Shown: positions 51,606 to 59,728 of the stretch, piece by piece
How the letters are laid out: each line of letters begins with the position of its first letter
Position numbering within the stretch: the stretch's first letter is position 1
NCBI RefSeq assembly: GCF_030009775.1
Contig: NZ_JASCTH010000008.1
Span: 262,362-326,361 of the forward strand
From: Actinoplanes sandaracinus
GTDB taxonomy: Bacteria > Actinomycetota > Actinomycetes > Mycobacteriales > Micromonosporaceae
Reading direction: 5' to 3'
Length of the DNA stretch: 64,000 bases
The notes under the pieces: model-generated
What the model was told of the DNA's origin: nothing
Database searches by the model: none
The model's input: only the letters and a program-made list of their open reading frames with translations
Program-made: the position numbers and the translations under genes

Positions 51606-52829
51606 ATGGGTCTCCGCATCAACCAGAACATCGCCGCGCAGAACGCCTACCGGAACCTGTCGGTCACCGACAACCAGATGTCGAAGTCGCTGGAGAAGCT
51701 GTCCAGTGGCTTCCGGATCAACCGGGCCTCGGACGACGCTGCCGGCCTCTCCATCTCCGAGGGCCTGCGGTCGCAGACCGGTGGCCTCAAGGTCGCGGTG
51801 CGCAACGCCCAGGACGCGATCAGCGTCGTGCAGACCGCTGAAGGTGCGCTGAACGAGACCACCAGCATGCTGCAGCGCATGCGCGACCTCTCCGTCCAGG
51901 CCAACAACGCTTCTCTCGACGACAGCGCCAAGAAGGCCGCGGCTGAGGAGTTCACGCAGCTCGCCGGCGAGATCGACCGGATGGCCGAGACCACCTCGTT
52001 CGGCAAGTCGAAGCTGCTCGACGGCTCCTTCGGCATGACGAACACGAAGAGCGGGACCGTCGCGGGCACCCCCGCTACTGCGAGCGCTCCGGCCACGCCC
52101 GGTGCGCTGGCCGACACGCTCTCCGGCATGACGATCGGCGGGCTTCCCAAGCAGGCCTCCGGTGCGACGATCACCATTCCCGACGTCACCGGGCTGGCGA
52201 CGCTCACCCCGCAGGCGGCCGCCGCGAAGATCAACGATGCCATCTCCACGGCCCTGAAGGACGGGGGCTTCGGCGACGTCTCGATGGAGGTCACGGCGAG
52301 CGTCGACAAGACGACCGGCGAGACGACTTACACGGCCTCCGGCACTAGCGGTTTCGAGCTCACCGCCAGCGGCCTCGGCATCTCCGGCGCGTCGGAGGCG
52401 AAGACCGGAGCGACGCCGGGCTCCTTCCAGATCGGCGCCAACTCCGGCGAGACCCTGAACGTCGGCATCGGCGCCATCAACTCCAAGACGCTGGGTCTCG
52501 CCAACCTGGACCTCACGAAGACCGCCGCGCAGAACGGCGGGACGAAGACCGGCGCCGCCGAGGCGATCGAAGCGCTGGACGTCGCCATCCAGTCGGTCTC
52601 CGACACCCGCGCCAAGCTCGGTGCCCACCAGAACCGCTTCGAGCACACCATCAACAACCTGAACACCGCGGTCGAGAACCTGTCCGCCTCCGAGTCCCGG
52701 ATCCGCGACACCGACATGGCTCAGGAGATGGTGGGCTTCACCCGCAACCAGATCCTCACCCAGGCCGGAACCTCCATGCTGTCGCAGGCCAACCAGGGTT
52801 CGCAGGGCGTGCTGTCCCTGCTGCGCTGA
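51606..52829 (+). CDS. fliC: flagellin
   Basis: The 407-residue flagellin has conserved N-terminal D0/D1 (about 1-150; RINQNIAAQNAYRNLSVTD, SSGFRINRASDDAAG, SQTGGLKVAVRNAQDAISVVQTAEGAL). A Thr/Gly/Ala-rich variable D2/D3 lies at about 150-320. Conserved C-terminal D1/D0 follows (about 325-407; LGAHQNRFEHTINNLNTAVEN, RIRDTDMAQEMVGFTRNQILTQAGTSMLSQANQGSQGVLSLL). ATG 51606 behind AAGGAGG is certain. It forms the filament, is chaperoned by FliS and capped by FliD. It is alone between a FliA-type promoter and a strong terminator, typical of high single-gene expression. Confidence 0.98.
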   Translation: MGLRINQNIAAQNAYRNLSVTDNQMSKSLEKLSSGFRINRASDDAAGLSISEGLRSQTGGLKVAVRNAQDAISVVQTAEGALNETTSMLQRMRDLSVQANNASLDDSAKKAAAEEFTQLAGEIDRMAETTSFGKSKLLDGSFGMTNTKSGTVAGTPATASAPATPGALADTLSGMTIGGLPKQASGATITIPDVTGLATLTPQAAAAKINDAISTALKDGGFGDVSMEVTASVDKTTGETTYTASGTSGFELTASGLGISGASEAKTGATPGSFQIGANSGETLNVGIGAINSKTLGLANLDLTKTAAQNGGTKTGAAEAIEALDVAIQSVSDTRAKLGAHQNRFEHTINNLNTAVENLSASESRIRDTDMAQEMVGFTRNQILTQAGTSMLSQANQGSQGVLSLLR

Positions 52830-52886
52830 GCAACCGGATAGCTACCGCCGACAACTGAAACCGCAACACGAACGACCGAAGAGGGT

Positions 52887-52919
52887 GGGGGTAGCCGGCA
52901 CGCCCAGCCGGCTGCCCCC
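52887..52919 (+). terminator. 13-bp hairpin after fliC
   Basis: GGGGGTAGCCGGC (52887-52899) pairs with GCCGGCTGCCCCC (52907-52919) with one G-U pair and a 7-base loop, followed by GCTCCGTTCTC. It separates fliC from fliD. Confidence 0.85.
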
Positions 52920-52957
52920 GCTCCGTTCTCGAACTCGGTACCGGAAAGTAGGCTCCC

Positions 52958-54361
52958 GTGAGCAGTTCCGTCGACGGCCTCGTCAGTGGTCTCAGCACGT
53001 CCTCGATGATCAGCCAGATGATGAAGGTCGAGGCCGCCCCGCAGACCAAGCTCAAGGCCAAGGTCGAGACCGCGGAGACCGCGGTGACCTCATACCAGTC
53101 CGTCAACACCAAGCTCAAGGCTCTCAAGTCGGCCGCCGACGCGGTGAGCTCGATGGGCTCGTGGCGGGCGCTGAAGACGAACTCCAGCTCCGAGAGCGTC
53201 ACCGCCACGGCCGTGGGCGGCCTCACCGGCATGACCGGCAGCGTCAAGTTCGACGTCACCTCGGTGGCGCGGGCCCAGACCTCGCTCCTCAAGATGTCCG
53301 ACACCACGGCGGAGCAGGTCTTTCCCGCGTCCATCACGATCCAGCCGGGCACCTGGAGCCCGGACATCGACGCGGACGGAGTCGACGAGTTCACGCCGGT
53401 GGGCGACCCGGTGAACGTCACCATCCCGGACCCGCGGAAAGCGGACAACCTCACCAACGCGGTCAACTCGGCCGGTGCGGGCATTCGCGCCTACACGGTC
53501 ACCACCTCGGGCACCGAGGGCGTGGTGCAGTTCACCTCCATGAAGAGCGGCGCCGCGAACGGATTCCAGATCTCCGGACTGGAGACCGCCGGCACCGGCG
53601 GCACCGGGCCGGAGACCACGTCCGGCAAGGACGCGGTGCTGACCATGAACAAGAACACCCCGACCGAGTACACGGTCGTCAGCAGCACCAACACCTTCAG
53701 CGGGGTGATGCCGGGCGTCACGCTCTCCGTCTCGAAGGAGGAGTCCAACGTCACGGTCGACGCCACCGCCGACACCGGCGCCGTCGCCGACAAGTTCAAG
53801 GCGCTGGTCGATGCCGCCAACGCGGCACTGACCGAAATCAAGACGCAGACCACGTACGACCCGGAGACCAGGAAGGGCTCGCCCCTCACGGGTGACTTCA
53901 CCATCCGCCAGATGAACCAGGCCGTACTGAGCATGGTCAGCGGCGGGCTGTCGTACGACAAGGTCGTGGGCAAGGACGCCGACGAGAACGACATCAAGGA
54001 GACCGTCGGCTTCGGTTCTCTCGGCCAGCTCGGCATCTCTCTGAGCCGGGACGGCCTGATGGAGTTCGACGCGTCGAAGTTCACCAAGGCGTACACCGAG
54101 GACCCGGCCAAGATCCAGGAAGCCGGCATGGCGTTCGGGTCCCAGGTCCGGGCGCTCGCCGACAAGCAGTCGAAGACCGTCACCGGTGTGATCACCGGCC
54201 GGAAGAGCGAGATCGACACGCTTACCACTCAGATCGAGAACTGGGATGTCCGGCTGTCCAGCCGGAGGCAGGCGCTGCAGCGGCAGTACGCGGGCCTGGA
54301 GACAGCTCTCGGCAAGCTGAACAACCAGTCGAGCTGGCTCTCCGGGGCCATGGGCGGCTGA
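52958..54361 (+). CDS. fliD: flagellar filament cap FliD (HAP2)
   Basis: The 467-residue cap protein has the N-terminal FliD block SSSVDGLVSGLSTSSMISQMMKVEA followed by a coiled coil, variable Thr-rich middle, and a C-terminal block with FTKAYTEDPAKIQEAG and SEIDTLTTQIENWDVRLSSRRQALQRQYAGLETALGKLNNQSSWL. FliD sits at the filament tip and folds arriving flagellin. GTG 52958 is the start. It is followed by fliS after 47 bases; no FliA-type promoter is evident in front, so it may rely on fliC read-through or an unseen promoter. Confidence 0.96.
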   Translation: MSSSVDGLVSGLSTSSMISQMMKVEAAPQTKLKAKVETAETAVTSYQSVNTKLKALKSAADAVSSMGSWRALKTNSSSESVTATAVGGLTGMTGSVKFDVTSVARAQTSLLKMSDTTAEQVFPASITIQPGTWSPDIDADGVDEFTPVGDPVNVTIPDPRKADNLTNAVNSAGAGIRAYTVTTSGTEGVVQFTSMKSGAANGFQISGLETAGTGGTGPETTSGKDAVLTMNKNTPTEYTVVSSTNTFSGVMPGVTLSVSKEESNVTVDATADTGAVADKFKALVDAANAALTEIKTQTTYDPETRKGSPLTGDFTIRQMNQAVLSMVSGGLSYDKVVGKDADENDIKETVGFGSLGQLGISLSRDGLMEFDASKFTKAYTEDPAKIQEAGMAFGSQVRALADKQSKTVTGVITGRKSEIDTLTTQIENWDVRLSSRRQALQRQYAGLETALGKLNNQSSWLSGAMGG

Positions 54362-54408
54362 CGATCTCCATCAGCCTCCAGCCGCCGGCATCTGATCAAA
54401 GGAAACTC

Positions 54409-54783
54409 ATGAGCGCAGCCAACCTCCGCGACCGTTACCTGCAGGATTCGATCAACACAGCCTCGCCCGCCAAGCTGCTGATCATGCTCTATGACAGGTT
54501 GATCCTCGACCTCATGCACGGCGAGGAGGCGATTCGTCACGGCGACCGGGACCAGGCCAATGACAAGATCAATCACGCTCAGGAAATCGTTCTCGAGCTG
54601 CGCGTCACCCTGAACCTGGAGGCTTGGGACGGCGCTCCTGGCCTGGCCGCCCTGTACGGCTTCGTCCTGACCGAGCTGATCGGCGCGAACATCAGGCAGG
54701 ACGCCGACCGGGTGGCCGGATGCCGGGCTCTGCTGGAGCCGCTGCGCGACGCGTGGCGCGAGGCTGCGACGGCCTCGACATGA
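54409..54783 (+). CDS. fliS: flagellin export chaperone FliS
   Basis: The 124-residue four-helix FliS begins LRDRYLQDSINTASPAKLLIMLYDRLILDLMHGEEAIRHGD, close to the family N-terminal pattern, with the conserved YD and LEL-RVTLN blocks. It binds the flagellin C-terminus and prevents polymerisation in the cytoplasm. ATG 54409 lies behind AAAGGAAA. The stop overlaps the next ATG (ATGA), coupling it to an unidentified small gene. Confidence 0.96.
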   Translation: MSAANLRDRYLQDSINTASPAKLLIMLYDRLILDLMHGEEAIRHGDRDQANDKINHAQEIVLELRVTLNLEAWDGAPGLAALYGFVLTELIGANIRQDADRVAGCRALLEPLRDAWREAATAST

Positions 54784-55115
54784 CGACCGCCGTGGAGACC
54801 CGTGACTGGGGTGTGGAGTGGGCGGCGGCTCTGGACGAGCTGGAGCTGGACGTCGTCGAGGTCGAGGCGATGCTGGCCGACGAGCGCCGCCTCGCCGAGA
54901 CGCCGCCGTCGAACCTGTGGCGACCGCCGACCGAGCTGGGCGCTCTGCCGCTCGAACTCCGGCCGCGCGCCGACGAGATTCTGACCCGCCAGCTCGCCGC
55001 GGCCGAGGAGATCGCCCGGCGGCTCACCGCGAACCGCCAGCAGATGGCGATGACGTCGCGCATCGAGACGGGAGAAGCGGTCAAACGTCCGGTATATCTC
55101 GATTGCGCCATGTAA
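54780..55115 (+). CDS. unidentified 111-aa protein coupled to fliS
   Basis: A 111-residue acidic protein runs from MTTAVETRDWGVEWAAALDELELDVVEVEAML to RPVYLDCAM. The ATG overlaps the fliS stop, so it is translated with FliS. The first half looks helical and acidic; the middle has LWRPPTELGALPLELRPRADEILTRQLAAAEEIARRLTANRQQ, and another helix follows. It occupies the place where other bacteria have fliT, a second chaperone, but I see no FliT signature. A flagellar chaperone-like job is inferred from position and helix content. A strong terminator follows. Confidence 0.8.
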   Translation: MTTAVETRDWGVEWAAALDELELDVVEVEAMLADERRLAETPPSNLWRPPTELGALPLELRPRADEILTRQLAAAEEIARRLTANRQQMAMTSRIETGEAVKRPVYLDCAM

Positions 55116-55130
55116 GACGCTTTTCCAAGT

Positions 55131-55159
55131 AGGTCCCGGCCCCGGAGGGTCCGGGACCT
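55131..55159 (+). terminator. intrinsic terminator after the fliD-fliS unit
   Basis: AGGTCCCGG (55131-55139) pairs with CCGGGACCT (55151-55159), loop 11, followed by TTTTCG: a textbook rho-independent terminator that ends fliD-fliS-orf. Confidence 0.9.
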
Positions 55160-55192
55160 TTTCGCGTGCAACCTTCCAGCAACCGGTTGGGA

Positions 55193-55218
55193 CTCAGCGG
55201 ATCGCCTGGCACGCCGAA
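55193..55218 (+). promoter_or_regulatory. FliA-type promoter for flgB operon
   Basis: CTCA (55193-55196), 16 bases, GCCGAA (55213-55218): full match to the Actinoplanes flagellar consensus. It lies 77 bases before the flgB TTG, right after the terminator. Confidence 0.8.
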
Positions 55219-55294
55219 ATGCAGGGTACGAGCACGGAATGCTCACCAAGAAGCCACGGATCGGCGACCTGACGGATCGACTAGGGAGCTCACC

Positions 55295-55642
55295 TTGTTC
55301 GACGACCGCGCTTCCGCCTCTCTTCGCGTCGCCGTTTCCGGACTGGCGGCACGGCAGCAGGCCATCGCCAATAACATCGCCAACATCGAGACCCCCGGTT
55401 ACCGGGCACGTAAGGTCAAATTCGAGGAGGCGCTGCAGAGCGCCGTCGCCCACGGCGCTTCTCCCGCCAGGGTCACCCCGAGTGTGCTGACGTCACTGGA
55501 GCCGACACGGCTCAACGGCAACAACGTCAACCTCGATCAGGAAACGCTCTCGCACATCGACACCTCGATGCGCTATTCGCTCGCCATCCGTGCGCTGGAC
55601 GGCAAGTACAGCTCTCTGCGCGAAGCCATCAAGGGGGCCTGA
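55295..55642 (+). CDS. flgB: flagellar basal-body rod protein FlgB
   Basis: The 115-residue proximal rod protein has VSGLAARQQAIANNIANIETPGYRARKVKFEEAL and the C-terminal MRYSLAIRALDGKYSSLREAI. The start is TTG 55295 with AGGGAG 6 bases upstream; 43 upstream open codons lack rod-protein features. The rod joins MS ring to hook. It leads the long operon flgB-flgC-fliE-fliF-fliG-fliH-fliI and is followed by flgC after 2 bases. Confidence 0.96.
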   Translation: MFDDRASASLRVAVSGLAARQQAIANNIANIETPGYRARKVKFEEALQSAVAHGASPARVTPSVLTSLEPTRLNGNNVNLDQETLSHIDTSMRYSLAIRALDGKYSSLREAIKGA

Positions 55643-55644
55643 CG

Positions 55645-56037
55645 ATGAGTACCTTCAACGCCATCGGGATCGCGGGTAGCGGCGTCACCGTCTACCGCAA
55701 GTGGCTGGACGCGGTCGCCGACAACCTCGCCAACATCAACACCACCACCCGGACCTCCGAGAACGCCTTCCAGGCCCGGTACGTCGAGGCCCGCGCCGCA
55801 CAGGACGGAAACGGCGCCGAGGTCGGCGGCATCCAGTACGGCAGCGCCGAGGGTGTCCTGGCCTACGAGCCGGACAACCCGCTCGCCGACGCCGAGGGCT
55901 ACGTCCGCCGGCCGGACATCGACATGGGCAACCAGATGGCCCAGCTCATGATGGCCCAGCGTTCCTACCAGGCAAATCTCTCGGTCGTCGACCGTGCTCG
56001 TGAGTCGTACACCGCCGCGATCAACCTCGGGAAGTGA
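55645..56037 (+). CDS. flgC: flagellar basal-body rod protein FlgC
   Basis: The 130-residue FlgC has FNAIGIAGSGVTVYRKWLDAVADNLANINTTTRTSENAFQARYVE, the VLAYEPDNPLADAEGYVRRPDIDMGNQMAQLMMAQRSYQANLSVV signature of rod proteins, and a C-terminal helix. ATG 55645. It stacks with FlgB in the proximal rod and is exported by the flagellar type III apparatus. Its stop overlaps an in-frame GTG just before the fliE ATG (GTGA). Confidence 0.97.
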   Translation: MSTFNAIGIAGSGVTVYRKWLDAVADNLANINTTTRTSENAFQARYVEARAAQDGNGAEVGGIQYGSAEGVLAYEPDNPLADAEGYVRRPDIDMGNQMAQLMMAQRSYQANLSVVDRARESYTAAINLGK

Positions 56038-56042
56038 TCACC

Positions 56043-56399
56043 ATGACCTCACCGATCAGCCCCCTCGGCGGCTTCTCCGCCGTCGAGGGCATCAGCGGCC
56101 GCGGCGGCGGCCTGGGCGGCGTCAGCGGTCTGGGTGGCCTCACCGGCTCGGACGAGAGTGCCCCGGCGCAGGGACCGAACACCGACTTCGCCGGGATGCT
56201 CGCCAAGGGCATCGAGAACGTGCACGCGTCCCAGGCCAAGGCCAGCGACCTGGCCGTCCAGGTGGCCGACGGCCGGCTGGTCGACCCGGCGCAGTACACG
56301 ATCGCCGCCACCGAGGCATCCCTCGGACTCCAGCTCACCATGGCCGTCCGTAACAAGGCCGTGGAGGCGTTCCAGGAGATCATGAGGATGCAGGCCTGA
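56043..56399 (+). CDS. fliE: flagellar hook-basal body complex protein FliE
   Basis: The 118-residue FliE has a Gly-rich N-terminus (GRGGGLGGVSGLGGL) and the conserved C-terminal half FAGMLAKGIENVHASQAKASDLAVQVADG and YTIAATEASLGLQLTMAVRNKAVEAFQEIMRMQA. FliE links the MS ring to the rod. ATG 56043 is used; GTG 56034 is the alternative. The Gly-rich stretch is longer than usual. It lies 1 base before fliF. Confidence 0.95.
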   Translation: MTSPISPLGGFSAVEGISGRGGGLGGVSGLGGLTGSDESAPAQGPNTDFAGMLAKGIENVHASQAKASDLAVQVADGRLVDPAQYTIAATEASLGLQLTMAVRNKAVEAFQEIMRMQA

Positions 56400-56400
56400 C

Positions 56401-58008
56401 ATGACCGACCGCCTTCCCGCTCCGGTACGCCGCGTCACGGACACCTTCAAGTCCTTCACACCGGGACAGAAGGCTGTCACGATCTTCGCGGTTCTCGCAC
56501 TCGCTGTCGGTGGCTACTTCTTCGCCACCTGGGCGGCCAAGCCGTCGTACCAGATTCTCTTCAACAATCTGTCCACCAAGGACGCCAGCGCGATCGTCGA
56601 GTCGCTGCAGAAGGCCGGCACCAGCTACGAACTCGCCAATGACGGTCAGACGATTCTGGTGCCGCGTGACCAGGTGAACCAGCTCCGGCTCCAGCTGTCC
56701 GGCGAGGGCCTGCCCAACGACGAGGGCACCGGTTACTCGTTGCTGGACCAGCAGGGCATCACCACCAGCGACTTCATGCAGCACGCCAACTACCAGCGGG
56801 CGCTGGAGGGTGAGCTGTCCAAGACGATCAAATCGATCGACGGGGTCGAGGCGGCGACGGTGCACCTCGTCATGCCCAAGCAGGACGTCTTCGCCGACGA
56901 CCAGGCGAAACCCACTGCTTCGGTGCTGGTCGCGTCGAAAGCGAACAACACCCTCGAAACAGCGCAGGTGCAGTCCATCGTGCACCTGGTGGCGTCGAGC
57001 GTCGAGGGCCTCGACCCGACGCAGGTCACCGTCGCCGACTCCAACGGCCGGATGCTCTCCACCGGCGGCGGCAACACGATCGGCGCGACCGGCGCGGACA
57101 GTGGCGCCGAGCAGCAGACCGTCGCGTTCCAGAACCGTCTCAACGCCTCGCTCCAGCGGATGCTCGACAGCCTCGTCGGCCCGGGCCAGTCGGTGGTCAC
57201 CACCACCGCCGCGCTCGACTTCGACCAGTCCGAGATCCGGGAGAAGAAGTACAGCGCCGACCCGGCCGTGCCGGCCCAGTCGGAGAGCCTCAGCACCGAG
57301 ACCTACAACGGCACCGGCAACCCCGCCGGTGGGGTGCTCGGCCCGGACAACATCCAGGTGCCCAACGGCACCGGCTCCGGCCAGTACCAGAACAAGAACG
57401 AGGTCCGGAACCGCCAGCTCAACGAGACCGAGGAAGTGCGCCGGAACGCGCCGGGCAGCATCGAACGGCTCAACGTCTCGATTCTGCTGAACAGCGCGGT
57501 GGCCGGCGCGATCAACCCGGACGAGGTGCAGCAACTGCTCAGCGCGGCGGCCGGCATCGACCCGACACGGGGCGACACCATCGCGGTGGCCTCCATGCCG
57601 TTCGACGACAGCGCCTCCCAGGCGGTCAAGGACGAGCTCAAGGCCGCCACGGAGGCCGAGAAGGCCGCGAAGCAGACCAAGCTGATCCAGACCGCGGCCC
57701 TGGTGCTGGTCGTGCTGATCCTGATCCTGCTGGCCTGGCGGGCCAGCCGCCGCGCCCGCAAGCGCCAGCAGCAACTCACCGACGAGGAGCGCCGGCACCT
57801 GGAGGAGATGCAGGCCGCGCTCGAGGCCCAGCGGGCGGCCGAGCTGGACGTCGCCACCTCGCACGTGCTGGAACTGCCCGAACTGACCGATCGCAACGAC
57901 GAGGCGCGGCAGGAACGGCACCGCGAGATCGAGGATCTGGTCAAGGAGAAGCCGGAGGAGACCGCGACCCTGATACGCAGCTGGATCTCCGCCGACAGCA
58001 ACCGCTGA
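56401..58008 (+). CDS. fliF: flagellar MS-ring protein FliF
   Basis: The 535-residue MS-ring subunit has TM1 at about 22-42. YscJ/FliF domains at about 45-300 show YQILFNNLSTKDASAIVESLQKAG, VKAATVHLVMPKQDVF-like sequence and RRNAPGSIERLNVSILLN. TM2 lies at about 428-446 (ALVLVVLILILLAW) and the C-terminal FliG-binding tail has REIEDLVKEKPEETATLIRSWIS. FliF forms the ring that anchors motor and export gate. ATG 56401. It is the largest gene of the operon and of expected length. Confidence 0.97.
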   Translation: MTDRLPAPVRRVTDTFKSFTPGQKAVTIFAVLALAVGGYFFATWAAKPSYQILFNNLSTKDASAIVESLQKAGTSYELANDGQTILVPRDQVNQLRLQLSGEGLPNDEGTGYSLLDQQGITTSDFMQHANYQRALEGELSKTIKSIDGVEAATVHLVMPKQDVFADDQAKPTASVLVASKANNTLETAQVQSIVHLVASSVEGLDPTQVTVADSNGRMLSTGGGNTIGATGADSGAEQQTVAFQNRLNASLQRMLDSLVGPGQSVVTTTAALDFDQSEIREKKYSADPAVPAQSESLSTETYNGTGNPAGGVLGPDNIQVPNGTGSGQYQNKNEVRNRQLNETEEVRRNAPGSIERLNVSILLNSAVAGAINPDEVQQLLSAAAGIDPTRGDTIAVASMPFDDSASQAVKDELKAATEAEKAAKQTKLIQTAALVLVVLILILLAWRASRRARKRQQQLTDEERRHLEEMQAALEAQRAAELDVATSHVLELPELTDRNDEARQERHREIEDLVKEKPEETATLIRSWISADSNR

Positions 58009-58024
58009 AACACAGGAGCATCAG

Positions 58025-59050
58025 TTGACAACACCGGCGCTCAGCACGCTCTCCATGAACGGCGTGCGCAAGGCCGCGATCATGCTGGTCCAGTTCGGCA
58101 AGGAACACGCCGCGCAGGTGATGGCCAGCCTGACCGAGAAAGAGGTCGAGATGCTGTCCGCCGAGGTCGCTCGGCTGGGCAAACTCGATCCCGTCCAGGT
58201 CGACGACGTGATGGACGAGTTCTACGCCATGGCCACCACCCGATACGCCGGGTCGGGTGGCATGGACTACGCCAGGGAGCTGTTGGAGGCGTCGCTCGGC
58301 AAGGAGCGGGCGGCGCTCATCCTGGACCGGCTCGAAGCGTCGCTGAACGACATCCCGTTCAACTTCCTCAGCAACGCCGATCCCCGTCAGCTGCTCTCCT
58401 ACGTCCAGTACGAGCATCCGCAGACCATCGCGCTGGTGCTGGCACACATCCCATCGGCTCTGGCCTCGTCGATCCTGGCCGGCCTGCCGCTGGAGGTGCA
58501 GACCGAGGTCGCGCACCGTATCGCGATCATGGACCGCACCTCGCCCGACATCATCCGGCAGGTGGAGAGCGCGCTCCAGCGCAAGCTGTCCAGCGTGCTC
58601 CAGCCGGACGAACTCTCCACCGTCGGCGGCCTGCAGCCGCTGGTCGACATCATCAACCGCGCCGACCGCACCACCGAGCGGATGATCCTGGAGGCCCTGG
58701 ACGCCCGCAGTCCGGAGCTGGCCGAGGAGATCCGCCGCCGGATGTTCATGTTCGAGGACGTCGTGAACCTCGAAGACCGGGCGGTGCAGCTGATCCTGCG
58801 CCAGGTGGAGCCGGCCGACCTGGCCACCGCGCTCAAGGGCGTACCGGAGAACGTGCGCGACAAGGTCACCAGAAACCTCTCCGAGCGCGGCCGGGAGAAC
58901 CTGCTGGAGGAGATGGACCTGCTCGGCCCGGTCAAGGTCAAGATGGTCGAGGAGTCGCAAGCCAAGATCGTCGGGGTCATCCGCACTCTCGAGGACTCCG
59001 GCCAGATCGAGATCCAGCGTGGCGGAGACGTCGATGAGCTCATTGCCTGA
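58025..59050 (+). CDS. fliG: flagellar motor switch protein FliG
   Basis: The 341-residue switch protein has the N-terminal domain (RKAAIMLVQFGKEHAAQVMASL), middle EHPQTIALVLAHIPSALASSIL, and C-terminal torque domain with FMFEDVVNLEDRAVQLILRQVEPADLATALKGVPENVRDKVTRNLSERGRENL. The charged residues for MotA contact appear present. The start is TTG 58025 with AGGAG 6 bases upstream; ATG 58055 would cut 10 residues. It overlaps fliH by 17 bases. Confidence 0.97.
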   Translation: MTTPALSTLSMNGVRKAAIMLVQFGKEHAAQVMASLTEKEVEMLSAEVARLGKLDPVQVDDVMDEFYAMATTRYAGSGGMDYARELLEASLGKERAALILDRLEASLNDIPFNFLSNADPRQLLSYVQYEHPQTIALVLAHIPSALASSILAGLPLEVQTEVAHRIAIMDRTSPDIIRQVESALQRKLSSVLQPDELSTVGGLQPLVDIINRADRTTERMILEALDARSPELAEEIRRRMFMFEDVVNLEDRAVQLILRQVEPADLATALKGVPENVRDKVTRNLSERGRENLLEEMDLLGPVKVKMVEESQAKIVGVIRTLEDSGQIEIQRGGDVDELIA

Positions 59051-59702
59051 TCGCGTCATCCGCGGGGTGGCGGCCGAGAACGCCGCCGCCGCCCGGTTCG
59101 GCGTCGACCTGCGGCAGGAGGCCCCGGTCGACAACGAGGCCGTGGAGAAGGCCAAACAGCAGGCCCGGACCACTGGCTACGCCGAAGGATGGGGAGAGGG
59201 CAAACGCGCCGCCGCGACCGCCGCCGAGGCGGCCGCGGTTCGCGCCGCCGCCGCCGAGGAGGCGTACGAGCAGCGCCGCACCACCGCCCTGGCCAGCGCC
59301 GTGAACGCCCTCGGCCGTGCCGTGACCGGCCTCGAGGACCAGCTCATGCCGACCTTCACCGAGTTGCAGGAGGTCGTCCTCGTGAGCGCCTGGGACCTGG
59401 CCGAGGCGATCATCGGCCGGCACCTGCGAGACGACCCGGAACGTGGCGCGGACGCCCTCCGCCGGGCGATGACCGCCGCCCCGGAGCATGGTGACGTGAC
59501 CGTCAGCCTGCACCCGGACGACTACCGCAGCCTGGTGGGTGAAGGCTCCGGCCAGGACTTCGACTTCGGGGGCCGGCGCATCGTGCTGCGCTCCGACGCC
59601 GGGCTCCAGCCCGGTGACGCGATCGCCGAAACCGGCACCGCGACCGTCGACGCGACCATCGCCGCGGCGGTGAGCCGGGCCCGCGAGGCGCTACGGCTCT
59701 AG
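59034..59702 (+). CDS. fliH: flagellar assembly protein FliH
   Basis: The 222-residue FliH has an N-terminal unstructured part, an Ala/Glu-rich coiled coil with GYAEGWGEGKRAAATAAEAAAVRAAAAEEAYEQR, and the C-terminal domain QEVVLVSAWDLAEAIIGRHLRDD to VTVSLHPDDYRSLVG and DAGLQPGDAIAETGTATVDATI. FliH binds FliI and controls the export ATPase. ATG 59034 has GGAG at 6 bases and lies inside the fliG end. It is Ala-rich like many actinobacterial versions. Confidence 0.93.
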   Translation: MSSLPDRVIRGVAAENAAAARFGVDLRQEAPVDNEAVEKAKQQARTTGYAEGWGEGKRAAATAAEAAAVRAAAAEEAYEQRRTTALASAVNALGRAVTGLEDQLMPTFTELQEVVLVSAWDLAEAIIGRHLRDDPERGADALRRAMTAAPEHGDVTVSLHPDDYRSLVGEGSGQDFDFGGRRIVLRSDAGLQPGDAIAETGTATVDATIAAAVSRAREALRL

Positions 59703-59728
59703 GCTTCGCGACACCCCACGGGAGCACC

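Noticed and set aside
52835..52862. Possible FliA promoter before fliD (CTGA-N17-GCCGAC)
   Set aside because: Two mismatches and upstream of the fliC terminator hairpin; too weak.
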